Origin: Aquimarina latercula DSM 2041
GTDB taxonomy: Bacteria; Bacteroidota; Bacteroidia; Flavobacteriales; Flavobacteriaceae
NCBI RefSeq assembly: GCF_000430645.1
Contig: NZ_KE387185.1
Coordinates: 1,399,780 to 1,463,779 of the forward strand
Direction of reading: 5' to 3'
DNA length: 64,000 nt
Part shown: positions 41,737-51,535 of the stretch, piece by piece
Numbering within the stretch: the first letter of the stretch is position 1
Layout: every line of letters begins with the position of its first letter
Program-made: the position numbers and the translations under genes
The notes under the pieces: model-generated
The model's input: only the letters and a program-made list of their open reading frames with translations
Database searches by the model: none
Told to the model about the DNA's origin: nothing

Positions 41737-43128
41737 TTACTTATCCATTCGCACGATTTTTGGTGTAAATGTTCCAACTACCTCAACCAACTCTTGTTGA
41801 TTCGCCATTACTTTAGTAATATCCTTGTACGCCATGGGTGCTTCATCAATTCCTCCACCAATTAATGTAACATCATTTGCTTTCAATTCTTTTTTGATAT
41901 CACTCTTGGTAAATTTCTCTTTACACTTTCTTCTAGAATGTAATCTTCCAGCACCGTGTGATGCAGATTGCAAACTTTCTGGGTTCCCTAATCCTCTCAC
42001 TATAAATCCTGGAGCTGTCATAGATCCCGGAATAATTCCTAGCTCACCTTTTGCAGCAGGAGTAGCTCCTTTTCTATGCACGATGCACTCCTCGCCATTT
42101 ACTTCTTGTTTCCAAGCAAAATTGTGATGATTTTCAATTTTTGCAACAGGTCGTGATCCTAATAATTTTCCGATTCTGGCATGAATATCATCGTGACATG
42201 CTTGCGCATAATCTCCAGCAAGATTCATTGCTAACCAATATTCCTGACCATCATGCGTATTTAGATCTAGCCAAGCTAATTGTTGTACGTGTTTTGGCAA
42301 TGGACATTGTTTGGTTGCTAAATAAGTATAGTGTTTTGCAATATTGGCTCCCAATCCTCTGGAACCACTATGTGATAGCACACCTATATATGTACCTACA
42401 TCCAATCCCCATTCATTTTCTATATCTGTAATAGCTACAGTTCCAAATTCTACAAAATGATTACCACCACCAGATGTTCCCAATTGTTTATATGCTTTGT
42501 CCTTCAATCTTTTTACTAGAGGTATGTTCTTAAACTCTTCTCTTTCAAAGATCTCATGATCATGCTTTATTTTATGGGTTTCATACATCCCGAATTTGGT
42601 ATGCTCAGACAATATGTTTTCCAATTGATGCTTTTTCCCTTTTAAATAGGAGATAGCAATCGGATAAATTGTTAGACACATTCTACATCCGATATCTACC
42701 CCAACACCGTATGGAATCACGGCATTTTTTGTGGCAAGCACTCCGCCAATAGGCAAACCATATCCACTATGTGCATCTGGCATTAAAGCTCCCGCAACTG
42801 CTACTGGTAACTTGAGTGCATCATACAATTGGTATTTTGCTTGCTCATCGATTTCATTTTCGCCATAAATCTGAAATGGTGATCTGGTAGTTTTTAAAGC
42901 GTGCTTTTTTACTTCCACTGGCTTTAGTAAACTCTCAGCAATCTTGCCCCATACGCCATCACCTTGATAGGCTTCTGGATTTAATAATACCTTTTTAGCT
43001 TCTATTAATATGTGTTCTTTTTTTACTCTTTTTTGATATCGATTAATCTGACCCAACGTCACATTAATACTATTGTTTTTTGGAAAGCCTAATTTGATTA
43101 AGTCTTTTCCGCTTAATTTCTTTCCCAT
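41737..43128 (-). CDS. rtcB: RNA ligase RtcB (PrfH-associated)
   Basis: A 463-aa Mn2+/GTP-dependent ligase that joins 3'-phosphate and 5'-OH RNA ends. Visible sites: metal Cys in GVGVDIGCRM, histidines in SHSGSRG and YWLAMNLAGDYAQACHDD-type region, and the guanylylated His in ASHGAGRLHSR. It is intact. It precedes prfH by 58 bases and overlaps the basic 229-aa gene upstream by 16 bases. Confidence 0.93.
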   Translation of the reverse strand: MGKKLSGKDLIKLGFPKNNSINVTLGQINRYQKRVKKEHILIEAKKVLLNPEAYQGDGVWGKIAESLLKPVEVKKHALKTTRSPFQIYGENEIDEQAKYQLYDALKLPVAVAGALMPDAHSGYGLPIGGVLATKNAVIPYGVGVDIGCRMCLTIYPIAISYLKGKKHQLENILSEHTKFGMYETHKIKHDHEIFEREEFKNIPLVKRLKDKAYKQLGTSGGGNHFVEFGTVAITDIENEWGLDVGTYIGVLSHSGSRGLGANIAKHYTYLATKQCPLPKHVQQLAWLDLNTHDGQEYWLAMNLAGDYAQACHDDIHARIGKLLGSRPVAKIENHHNFAWKQEVNGEECIVHRKGATPAAKGELGIIPGSMTAPGFIVRGLGNPESLQSASHGAGRLHSRRKCKEKFTKSDIKKELKANDVTLIGGGIDEAPMAYKDITKVMANQQELVEVVGTFTPKIVRMDK

Positions 43129-43802
43129 GATATTTCTTCTTTTATAATTTCTTGGATCTTATGTTTTTTAAGACCCCTTAATTTGCTATTCGTTTTGAGC
43201 TTTTCTTTTCTTCCTTTTGAAATCTGCCAATAATCTTTCCAGTTGTATTGTTTTTGTACCTCCTCGAAGTATCCATTTTTTAACAACCTTTGGTCTAGTA
43301 ATGCATCTTCACTTTCCAGTTTTGGATCTATTCGTTTGCTATGTGTTACATAAGCTTTCGTAAATTTGATCCTATATGTACCTTTCGGTAGATTGACATA
43401 AAACCGAAGTTTTAATCTCTTTTCCTTAGTATAATACCTGAAGGGAACACACATTCTTTGTGCACCATCACTAAGCTTATTAAAGGACCTACGACTTATG
43501 GTTGGCAATTCTTTGTTAATTAAATATTTTGAAGTTTCCTGAAGCCATTTTTTATCAGCTTCTTCTTTGGTTCTTCCCCAAAATGATTTTTCTAACTTTT
43601 TGTGTAATTCTTCAATGTATTTTTGATTTTTATATTTTTCTACATTTTTGGTAATTACAGATTCTTTAAACCAACCATGACGAATAGGTTTTTCTAATTT
43701 TATATACCCTAGATTTCGTTGTTCTTCCCAGATTTTACGCTGCCTTTTTTGAATACGACGAATCTCTTTTTGTCTTTGGCTTTTAATATGTGCCGGTTTC
43801 AT
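43113..43802 (-). CDS. Basic protein of unknown function, rtcB operon
   Basis: A 229-aa, very Lys/Arg-rich protein with no signal peptide. The N-terminus is KSQRQKEIRRIQKRQRKIW, and an aromatic block RFYVNLPKGTYRIKF follows at about 135-150. The overlap with rtcB indicates translational coupling. RNA or ribosome binding is a guess from charge and context. No family recognised. Confidence 0.7.
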   Translation of the reverse strand: MKPAHIKSQRQKEIRRIQKRQRKIWEEQRNLGYIKLEKPIRHGWFKESVITKNVEKYKNQKYIEELHKKLEKSFWGRTKEEADKKWLQETSKYLINKELPTISRRSFNKLSDGAQRMCVPFRYYTKEKRLKLRFYVNLPKGTYRIKFTKAYVTHSKRIDPKLESEDALLDQRLLKNGYFEEVQKQYNWKDYWQISKGRKEKLKTNSKLRGLKKHKIQEIIKEEISWERN

Positions 43803-44033
43803 TAGACATTTTTATTTAATTCATAATTGTCTTAATAATGATTCCAGCATACCTTTTGATATCTGAAATCCTAACTATTTTGGTTATAAAATTTCATTTG
43901 ATTATTGTTTAGGTTAATGTTTGTTTATTTTGTTTTTCGGAAAGAATTATTCATAACAATACTTCAGTGGTACTGTATTAAACTCGTTGAAAGAGTCCAA
44001 TCCAAGAATTGAATATGTTTTAAGTTATTGAAA

Positions 44034-44072
44034 GTAAAAAGTCCGAAACTTTTTCAGGCTTCGGACTTTAAA
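44034..44072 (-). terminator. Terminator of small ORF 44092-44175
   Basis: AAAGTCCGA A (44038-44047) pairs with TTCGGACTTT (44060-44069), with a T-run on the minus strand. Confidence 0.8.
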
Positions 44073-44091
44073 TCAAACTGATAGGATCAGT

Positions 44092-44175
44092 TTATGAATT
44101 ATAGAAGTCTCGAAGCATACGCATAAAAGAACCTGGTTCTCTTAGTGTATATGTATATATGTTTTTAAATGTCAT
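44092..44175 (-). CDS. Small ORF, 27 aa, module 2 gene a
   Basis: ATG at 44175, TAA at 44092. The product begins MTFKNIYTYTLREPG and ends in MRMLRDFYNS. Promoter motif TTTG-N20-CATATTTG (44224-44255) upstream, terminator 20 bases downstream. Same organisation as the 39-aa ORF at 17140-17259, to which it corresponds by position. Confidence 0.55.
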   Translation of the reverse strand: MTFKNIYTYTLREPGSFMRMLRDFYNS

Positions 44176-44223
44176 ATTACTTCGGTTATTAATAGTTATT
44201 ATTTTTGTTGCTGTATTGCGGTG

Positions 44224-44255
44224 CAAATATGAAATCTATTTTTTAAGTATGCAAA
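44224..44255 (-). promoter_or_regulatory. Promoter of small ORF 44092-44175
   Basis: TTTG (44252-44255), 20 bases, CATATTTG (44224-44231), then CA, on the minus strand. Confidence 0.65.
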
Positions 44256-44432
44256 TTATTTTTCAATTTAATTTATTGACTATCAGTGATTTGTGTTTAT
44301 TTTTAGGCAAAAGGATTCCTGTTCGTTTAGTAACGAATATTGATCTATTTGCTAATTAACTGTAGTTCTTATGAGTATCGTTCAAACAACATTTTATTGA
44401 ATGTTCATAGTTTCTAAAAAATAATACATAAA

Positions 44433-44460
44433 AAAAGCGTCCATTTTTTTTGGACGCCCT
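44433..44460 (-). terminator. Terminator of small ORF 44490-44552
   Basis: GCGTCCA and TGGACGC pair around an A-run on the minus strand, followed by seven T. It is nearly the same stem as at 17536-17571. Confidence 0.8.
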
Positions 44461-44489
44461 TTAGAATATATATTTCTCTAGTTTTTTAT

Positions 44490-44552
44490 CTATGCTTTCG
44501 ATTCGAAAACAGCTTTACAGCGTCCTTTTTTATGTGTACAAAATAGATTCAT
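44490..44552 (-). CDS. Small ORF, 20 aa, module 2 gene b
   Basis: ATG at 44552, TAG at 44490, product MNLFCTHKKGRCKAVFESKA. It is tiny and basic with two Cys. Promoter motif TTTG-N21-GATATTTG at 44592-44624. Whether it is translated is open; the transcript could be a small RNA. Confidence 0.4.
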   Translation of the reverse strand: MNLFCTHKKGRCKAVFESKA

Positions 44553-44591
44553 AGATATTTTAAACTTGTTTTTTTGTTCTTATTTATATTG

Positions 44592-44624
44592 CAAATATCA
44601 GTTTATTCTTAAATAAGTTCCAAA
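44592..44624 (-). promoter_or_regulatory. Promoter-like motif of small ORF 44490-44552
   Basis: TTTG (44621-44624), 21 bases, GATATTTG (44592-44599), again followed by CA. Confidence 0.55.
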
Positions 44625-44670
44625 TTTTAGGAATAATTCATTTTGATTCTGAATAAGATAAGTAAGATTT

Positions 44671-47600
44671 CTAGAAACCATATTTAATCCCAATTTGTGC
44701 TCTCCATCTAGAATTTTGTAAATCTATGTTCCAAGGTTGCTCATCTGGATCGACATTAAATTGATATTGCGGTTGTTCATTTTCTATTCCAACAAAATTG
44801 AGTAAACTAAAACTTGAATTAACTACATTAGGTACAAATACTAAACGTCCCCAATCACGATTGATAAAGTTAAATACATTTAACATATCTAAAGATACTG
44901 TGATACTATGTCCATTTTTTAGTTGTTTTCCATATTGCAACTTCATATCTAATTCGTGATTCCAAGGAGTTTTGGCTCCATTTCTTTCTACATAATTACC
45001 TCTTCTGCTTCTTAAATAAGAATTGTTCTCAATATAGTTGTTTAATTGTTGCCATTGTTCATTTGCTGAGCTCGTAACAATGCCATTATTATCTACAATA
45101 TCTACTAGTTGTATTTCTGATTGGTCTCTAGGTACATATATGAGATCATTTCTAGAGGAACCATCTCGATTAGGATCTCCTTGGTATACAAAGGAATAAG
45201 GGCTTCCAGAACGACCATTATATAAAAATGAAATAGATGCAGTATTGGTTTTTCCAAAATTAATATCGTAAGAGTGTGTGGATACTATCTTATGTCTTAG
45301 ATCAAAATTAGAAAAAGAAATAGCAGGTTCATTCCCGAAAATAGCCTGATTCCACTCGAAGTTGGCTGCAGGAGAACTTCTTACAGTACTGGAGATATCT
45401 TTACTTTTACCATAGGTATATCCAACAGTTCCTCTATAATTTCCTATTCTTTTAGAAACATTTGCGGTTATATTGTAACGGTATCCTTTATCTGTATTGG
45501 TTAATAGGAATACATTGGTAAAATTTTGATTAATTTTTATATCCTCACCTGTTTGCAGAAAATAAGGACGATTGTCTGCACCAGCAAAATTCCCAAGTTC
45601 ATTTCTGCGATTGATGGATTGAAAAAATAATCCATTTAATACTTCGGTATACGTTCCTTCGAGATTTACATTCCATTGATGAGGTAATTTTGCTTCAAAA
45701 GCTACATTAGTTTTCCATTCTCTAGGTAATGTAAAATCATTATCAATTAAATTAATTTCGGTAAGATTAGGTTGTACACTGCGCAAATCTGCCAGATTCT
45801 CGGTAAGTGGAGTAGCATCTGTGGGACGTAAGTCGATGTTAAAATATTCTGTTCCAGATATATATTCTACATAAGCAAACCATAAATATGGGATTCTACC
45901 GGAAAATAGTCCAGTACCTCCACGTAATCTATATCTATTATTAGTATCTAATGAATAATTGAATCCTAATCGAGGATTAAATTGAGGTGCATTGGAAATT
46001 TTGTTATCAAACTGACTAAATTCTGGTGTGTTCAATACTTCTTGACTTATCGGTAAGTCACTTGGTAAGAATTGAGCGTCGAGTCGAATACCTGCGGTAA
46101 CAGAAAATCGGTTAGAAATTCTGAATTGATCTTGTAGATAAAGCGCTGTTTCTATAACCGAAACGGTTGCGGATGGTCGGCTAGTTACAAAATCAAAATC
46201 ATTATTGTTAATATTGTAGACGCCACGCACTCGACTAGGGCTATCATCTAAAAAATCTTGTACAGATCGGTACTCCCAACGCCCGTTCCAAGCAGATAAA
46301 AACCCATAATCTACATCATGAAACTGCGCTAATCCGCCTGCGGTAATTGTATGTTTTTGTGAAGTGTACGATATTTTATCGGCTAATTGCAGTGTAGAGA
46401 AATCAGTGCTATACACGGAAGCTTCTCTATAGGTTCCGGCAAATATGCGATTACTAGAATTAGAAGCTATCTGGATATGTGGAAATACACGTCCATCAAA
46501 ATCTCTGTCTTCTTTTACCGTATTGTATCCTAATGTAAGTTGATTCGTAATTCCATTAGTAAGATTGGATTTTAACTCCAATGCTAAGCTATTGGCAATA
46601 CTGTTATGTCGATATCCTTGATTCCCAAAGTTAAATATAGAAGAGCTCCATTCTAAATTATCAGCAAAACTGTTTACATAGTTATTACGTACTGTAATTT
46701 TATGCTGATCTGATAGATTATAATCTAATCGAGCAAATATTTTGGTACTTGCAGTTTTAATAGAAGCGTTGGTAAAAGAACCTGGATCATAATTGTATTC
46801 AGAAATTAGACGGTCAGCAATTAATTGTACATCTTCTGAAGAAATATTAGAGGTTGCACTACCAGGAGCATTTAATACAGGATTGTCAGAAAGTGCCTGT
46901 TCCACATTTACATAATAAAATAATTTATCTTTTATAATCGGTCCTCCGATTCCACCTCCAAACTGAACATCATAGAAGTTAGCACTTTCTTGCTTGATAC
47001 CATCTGCATAGTTACCTAATAAAAGCTGATTGTTTCCGTATCCATATACTTCTGCTTTTGTGGTATTTGTCCCATTTTTAGTTACTAAATTAATGCTAGC
47101 ACCGCTAAAATTTCCGATACTTACATCAAACGGAGCTAGTTTTACGGAAAGTTCTTTTACTGCACCTAATCCAATTGGTTGGGTTCTAGAGAGACTTCCT
47201 GGGGTTCCGTTGGCAGAGGATCCTGCCGCTCCACTTGCAGGTTCCTGAAAACCGATCACATCATTATTGGCAATACCATCGATATTAAGATTGTTAAAAC
47301 GATTACTAGCACCACCAAAAGAATTAAGGTTATTTTCTGTTAGATTTTTAGTAAGATCCTGAATACTTCTGTTGATAGTTGGAGTGGTTCTAAGTTCTCG
47401 TTTTCCTAGTAAGGTTTCATTACCGTTTTTTTGACTTTTAGAAGAACCTGTTACTACAACAGTTTCTAAGGATACACTATCCTCAGACATCACAAAGTTT
47501 TTAATAGTGGTATTTCCCAATTGAATCCTAACATTTTCTTCTATGACGGTCTGAAAGCCAACATATGAAATTTGTAACTTATAAGTGTTAGATGGAGATA

Positions 47601-47805
47601 GGTTGGTGATATTATAAAAACCATTTTCTTCTGAAATAGTTCCGTATTTGTAATTGGTAGAAACATCAATACATTGAATAGTTGCAAATGGTATTGGGTT
47701 ATTTTCGGTATCGGTAAGTGTTCCCTGAAGTGTTCCTGTGGTTTCTTGAGAAATGATTAGATAAGGTGTAAAAAAAATAAAAATGACTTTAAGAAAGAGT
47801 TTCAT
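44671..47805 (-). CDS. Oar-like TonB-dependent receptor
   Basis: A 1044-aa outer-membrane protein. Signal peptide to about residue 19, carboxypeptidase-regulatory-like beta domain about 22-105 (GTLQGTLTDTENNPIPFATI), plug about 125-260 (RSIQDLTKNLTENN, LNIDGIANND), then a large barrel ending in GIKYGF. A Gly/Ser/Ala-rich loop (EPASGAAGSSANGTPGS) interrupts the plug, as in Oar-type proteins. The substrate is unknown. It has no SusD partner. Confidence 0.9.
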   Translation of the reverse strand: MKLFLKVIFIFFTPYLIISQETTGTLQGTLTDTENNPIPFATIQCIDVSTNYKYGTISEENGFYNITNLSPSNTYKLQISYVGFQTVIEENVRIQLGNTTIKNFVMSEDSVSLETVVVTGSSKSQKNGNETLLGKRELRTTPTINRSIQDLTKNLTENNLNSFGGASNRFNNLNIDGIANNDVIGFQEPASGAAGSSANGTPGSLSRTQPIGLGAVKELSVKLAPFDVSIGNFSGASINLVTKNGTNTTKAEVYGYGNNQLLLGNYADGIKQESANFYDVQFGGGIGGPIIKDKLFYYVNVEQALSDNPVLNAPGSATSNISSEDVQLIADRLISEYNYDPGSFTNASIKTASTKIFARLDYNLSDQHKITVRNNYVNSFADNLEWSSSIFNFGNQGYRHNSIANSLALELKSNLTNGITNQLTLGYNTVKEDRDFDGRVFPHIQIASNSSNRIFAGTYREASVYSTDFSTLQLADKISYTSQKHTITAGGLAQFHDVDYGFLSAWNGRWEYRSVQDFLDDSPSRVRGVYNINNNDFDFVTSRPSATVSVIETALYLQDQFRISNRFSVTAGIRLDAQFLPSDLPISQEVLNTPEFSQFDNKISNAPQFNPRLGFNYSLDTNNRYRLRGGTGLFSGRIPYLWFAYVEYISGTEYFNIDLRPTDATPLTENLADLRSVQPNLTEINLIDNDFTLPREWKTNVAFEAKLPHQWNVNLEGTYTEVLNGLFFQSINRRNELGNFAGADNRPYFLQTGEDIKINQNFTNVFLLTNTDKGYRYNITANVSKRIGNYRGTVGYTYGKSKDISSTVRSSPAANFEWNQAIFGNEPAISFSNFDLRHKIVSTHSYDINFGKTNTASISFLYNGRSGSPYSFVYQGDPNRDGSSRNDLIYVPRDQSEIQLVDIVDNNGIVTSSANEQWQQLNNYIENNSYLRSRRGNYVERNGAKTPWNHELDMKLQYGKQLKNGHSITVSLDMLNVFNFINRDWGRLVFVPNVVNSSFSLLNFVGIENEQPQYQFNVDPDEQPWNIDLQNSRWRAQIGIKYGF

Positions 47806-47970
47806 GTATTATAATATAATTGAGCGTATCATTAACCACATAGTAAGACGTTTATCGAAACGTTTAAGATTACTTAGACGCATCAATACACGATATCATC
47901 CATAGGTTGATTAGTGTTTTTTTAATAAAATAAGAGGATATGATGTCTAAAAAAACATCTTTTTTACATA

Positions 47971-48660
47971 TTAGTAGATAAGATGCGGAGACCCTTTATT
48001 ATAATATATTTTTAATGAAATATGTAATAGGAGTATTTGTCCGGAAGAAGTTGTTTTTTCCCTTTTTTGAAATATTCTTTGTAATACACTTCGTAATTTT
48101 TTTAACAGAAATGGAAGTGTTTTATATATGTTTGTAATATCGGAAAAATGATCCAGATCATATAGAAAATCTAATTGAGAAAAAGACCTATTATAAGACT
48201 GTAGATATGCATAAAGTTCATTTCTTACATTAGAAGTGTTCCAAGAAAATTGAGCAAATTCTTTTTTATGAAAAGTCTCTTTATGAATTCCTAAAAGATA
48301 GAAACCTCCATCATAAGAAGGACCAATCGCAGAGTGTCCTTTTTGTATAGCCTCAACTGCTTTTAGAAGATGGGTCTTACTAAGATTAGGTGTGTCATTT
48401 CCCAATGTAATTACCGCATGATACCCTTTTTTATAAATATCACTGATTGCATTCGAAAAGCGTTCTCCAAAACCAGTACCGGATTGTTGTTGTTCGTTAT
48501 ATACAAAATAATCTAATCTTGTTTTTTTGACTAAAGTAATCGTTCTAGAAGTAAGATCTGATTGTAATGAACTATTCTTTAGAAAAGGTTTTCTTTTAAT
48601 TTCCTCTTCTTGCGAAAGTGCAAAAACTAGAATTGCAATATTTTTTTTATTACAGATCAA
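47971..48660 (-). CDS. DUF2064 (TIGR04282-type) glycosyltransferase-like protein
   Basis: A 229-aa protein with a nucleotide-sugar transferase fold. Marks: FGERFSNAISDIYKKGYHAVITLGNDTPNLSKTHL region with its GNDTP site, and AIGPSYDGGFYLLGI. Related proteins have been linked to arsenosugar biosynthesis. Its N-terminus lacks the usual complete start of the fold, but the core is present. It stands alone upstream of the Oar-like receptor. Confidence 0.82.
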   Translation of the reverse strand: MICNKKNIAILVFALSQEEEIKRKPFLKNSSLQSDLTSRTITLVKKTRLDYFVYNEQQQSGTGFGERFSNAISDIYKKGYHAVITLGNDTPNLSKTHLLKAVEAIQKGHSAIGPSYDGGFYLLGIHKETFHKKEFAQFSWNTSNVRNELYAYLQSYNRSFSQLDFLYDLDHFSDITNIYKTLPFLLKKLRSVLQRIFQKREKTTSSGQILLLHISLKIYYNKGSPHLIY

Positions 48661-48861
48661 AAAGGTGCTTTAAGGTATTAATTGTCATACTCAGTCAAGA
48701 TAAAGAAATAAAACTTACAAAAGAATGTGGATTATTTTTTTAATGTATTTCTTTTATGAGTTACCTAAATCGTAAAAGTAATTCCCTAAATGAAAAGGTC
48801 ATCTCACTCGATACGTATTGAGAATCGTCATTCAACTAGATACTTTTGAAAAAAAACAATC

Positions 48862-49992
48862 ATGAAGGTATACTCAATTATTTTATCCGTTTTTAGTATT
48901 TGTATTCTATTTTTTGGTTTCAAAAAGGGCGAAGTTTCTGATGACCAAAAGATTACTGATGATCCAAGTAATGAACAGATTACAGAAGAAATTAAAATTA
49001 AGGAAGGAATACGTGTTCAGAATCTTACGTTATTTATGATTACAGGTGAAGAAAAAATATCTGGTGATATTTATAAAACCTTATCTGAAGCAATGAATAC
49101 AAAGGAAGTGACGGTAAAAGAAACAGGAAATGTAAATCAATTGCTATTGGATAATAATAGCGATGATTATATATTTATTCATTCTGGAGATATTGTAAAA
49201 GGAGGAAAACAGGATAGAACAATAAGTTATGATGTAATTATTCCTCCAAAAGCGAAGAATGTAGAATTACAAAGTTTTTGTGTGGAACAAGGTAGATGGA
49301 GACAACGTGGTAATGAAACTCTTTCTTCTTTTGCGTCTAATACCAAAATGTTATCATCTAGAGAATTAAAACTTGCTGCAAGACACGAAAAAAATCAGAG
49401 TAAGGTTTGGGGAAAAGTAGCGGAACAGAAGGATCGTTTAAATGATAATCTTTCCAGAAAAAATGGAAAAATGGTAAATGTAGCCAATAACGCATCCAAT
49501 ACGAGCTTGCAATTAGCGCTAGAGAGTGACGAATTGGATAGTGCAAAAAAAGAATACTACAATAAGTTTAAGGATTTACTAACAACGGACAATACGATTG
49601 GATATGGATACGCAATCAACGGTAAAGTTTATGCAGTAGAGATCTATAATAATCAACGTCTTTTTAAGAATTTGTGGGATAAAATATTAGAATCGATTAT
49701 TGTCGAAGCTATTAGCGAACAAAATGATAAGGATTATGAGGCTTGTACAGTAAAAGATGTAACGAAGTTTATGGATGCAATTAAAACTGAAAATAAAGGT
49801 GTGGTTAAAAACGTTAATAAAACAACCAATTTCAGAACCGTTCAGAATAACAAAGGGAATATAATTTTTACTACGGAAGATACTGATAAGAAAAGGTGGA
49901 TCCATAAAAGTTATATGAAAAATGAAAAGACAAATGCTGTTCAATCTAAAGAAGATTTTCCTTACAGAAGAATACAACAGCGCAATCGTTAG
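48862..49992 (+). CDS. ARPP-1 domain protein, membrane-anchored or exported
   Basis: A 376-aa protein with an N-terminal hydrophobic segment (IILSVFSICILFFGF). The ARPP-1 domain (DUF6569) follows, with IHSGDIVKGGKQDRTI and the hallmark FCVEQGRW at about residues 135-142. Similar proteins occur near sugar-phosphate and nucleotide-processing genes in other bacteria, but the reaction is not known. It is monocistronic. Confidence 0.82.
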   Translation: MKVYSIILSVFSICILFFGFKKGEVSDDQKITDDPSNEQITEEIKIKEGIRVQNLTLFMITGEEKISGDIYKTLSEAMNTKEVTVKETGNVNQLLLDNNSDDYIFIHSGDIVKGGKQDRTISYDVIIPPKAKNVELQSFCVEQGRWRQRGNETLSSFASNTKMLSSRELKLAARHEKNQSKVWGKVAEQKDRLNDNLSRKNGKMVNVANNASNTSLQLALESDELDSAKKEYYNKFKDLLTTDNTIGYGYAINGKVYAVEIYNNQRLFKNLWDKILESIIVEAISEQNDKDYEACTVKDVTKFMDAIKTENKGVVKNVNKTTNFRTVQNNKGNIIFTTEDTDKKRWIHKSYMKNEKTNAVQSKEDFPYRRIQQRNR

Positions 49993-50112
49993 GTGTTTAG
50001 TTGTATTGAAGTTTGGATTGAAAAATAGCAATAGCTTTTATAAAAATTTTGTATAATTCACCGCAACCATTAGGTAAGAGTTTCATCTATGAAATAACAT
50101 ATAACTTTAATC

Positions 50113-50538
50113 ATGAAAAATATACTTGTCCTTCTTTTAATCGGAGTTACAATTTTGAGCTGTTCGAATGATGATGATGTTGCAAACCCAACTAATTGTG
50201 ATTTTACAACTTTGGTAGATGCTTCAGAATATGCGGATGCGCCTTCAGATCAAGTAACCATTAATAGTGTAGCAATAGCTGATAATTGTTTAAAAGTCAA
50301 TTTTGGTGCATCGGGTTGTGATGGAAATACTTGGGAACTAAAATTAATTGATTCCGAGAGTGTATTTGAATCCAATCCGCCACAAAGAAATTTAAGATTG
50401 TCATTGAAAAATGAAGAAGCTTGTCAAGCTTTTATTAGCCAAGAATTGGATTTCGATATTTCGAATCTACAAGTTGAAGGGAATCAAGTCTTGCTAAATA
50501 TTACAAATTCTGACCAAACTGTTTTATACGAATACTAG
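50113..50538 (+). CDS. Small lipoprotein, unknown
   Basis: A 141-aa lipoprotein (lipobox ILSC, then SNDDDVANP). The mature part is beta-rich, with four Cys (NCDF, DNCLKVNFGASGCDG, EACQAF) that may form two disulfides. No family recognised. It starts 120 bases after the ARPP-1 gene. Confidence 0.7.
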   Translation: MKNILVLLLIGVTILSCSNDDDVANPTNCDFTTLVDASEYADAPSDQVTINSVAIADNCLKVNFGASGCDGNTWELKLIDSESVFESNPPQRNLRLSLKNEEACQAFISQELDFDISNLQVEGNQVLLNITNSDQTVLYEY

Positions 50539-50588
50539 AAGATTTTAAAGCAATTTTAGCATTAGTTGATACTAATATTCACTTTGTG

Positions 50589-51470
50589 TCATTTGCAATC
50601 GGTTATGGTAATTGTATAACTACTGTTATGCGTTTTTCCTTCATCGAGTTTTTGGATCCCTTCTTTTTCTTCGATGTTTTGGGTGGTATCTTCTACGTCA
50701 GCATATCCTAACCAAGGTTCTATACAGACATAAGGAGCTTTGGGTTTTGCCCATATACCAAGATCGGGAAAATCCTTTAAATCCATAGAAAGTACTGCCC
50801 CTTTTTCTTTATGAACAAGAGTGGCCTTTTCTGCTTTGATGTTCTTAAAAATAAGTGCGTCATTATCAAAAAGAGAATCGGTAAGCCAGATTTTGTGATC
50901 TTCTATGACAGATATAGTTTGATTACTAATCAATCCATTTGATGTAAGTACGTAACAATCAGTATTGTTCATTTTTTCTAATAAAATATAATAATCTTCA
51001 TAGTTTTCTGACGAGTGTATAGGACAATTGAAAGCTGGATGTCCTCCAACTGAAAAAAACATGGGTTGCGAACCATTATTATTTATACTATGCGAAATTA
51101 TGATTTGATCGTTGACAAGTTCAAAACTAATGACGAAATCAAATGTAAACGGATAACTATTCAGTGTTTCTTCTGAAGTAGATAGCGAAAATGAAACTTT
51201 AGTAGGATTGTTTTGCGTTCCTATTACATTTTTATTGTGTCGGATAAATCCGTGTTTTGGTAAAGAATAACTTTTCTTTTTATAAGTATATGTTCCATTT
51301 TTTAATCCTCCAACGATAGGAAACAGCACAGGAGCCCGACTTGCCCATATAGTAGGATCACCTTGCCATAAAAATTCTTTATTATCTTTTTTGGTTTTGA
51401 TACTTGTTAATTCTGCTCCAATACTATCAATACTAACAATTAGGTGGTCGTTTTCTATAGTGTGAATCAT
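50589..51470 (-). CDS. Aldose 1-epimerase-like protein
   Basis: 293 aa from the ATG at 51470 (MIHTIENDHLIVSIDSIGAE); the longer in-frame ORF overlaps the upstream gene and is unlikely. Galactose-mutarotase fold: LFPIVGGLKNGTY, YSLPKHGFIRH, FFSVGGHPAFNCP and YVCIEPWLG. The His and Glu positions of this LacX-like subgroup are kept. It acts on hexoses or hexose derivatives in the cytoplasm. Confidence 0.88.
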   Translation of the reverse strand: MIHTIENDHLIVSIDSIGAELTSIKTKKDNKEFLWQGDPTIWASRAPVLFPIVGGLKNGTYTYKKKSYSLPKHGFIRHNKNVIGTQNNPTKVSFSLSTSEETLNSYPFTFDFVISFELVNDQIIISHSINNNGSQPMFFSVGGHPAFNCPIHSSENYEDYYILLEKMNNTDCYVLTSNGLISNQTISVIEDHKIWLTDSLFDNDALIFKNIKAEKATLVHKEKGAVLSMDLKDFPDLGIWAKPKAPYVCIEPWLGYADVEDTTQNIEEKEGIQKLDEGKTHNSSYTITITDCK

Positions 51471-51535
51471 ATACGTATTATGTTGGTTAATGGTTATTAC
51501 AAAAGTAAAGAAAGAAGTTACTACGATATATGAAT

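Noticed and set aside
44159-44359. 66-aa plus-strand membrane ORF
   Set aside because: It overlaps the promoter and ORF of the minus-strand tiny gene. Its spacer part resembles 17.4 kb in both strands, but no start or promoter supports it.
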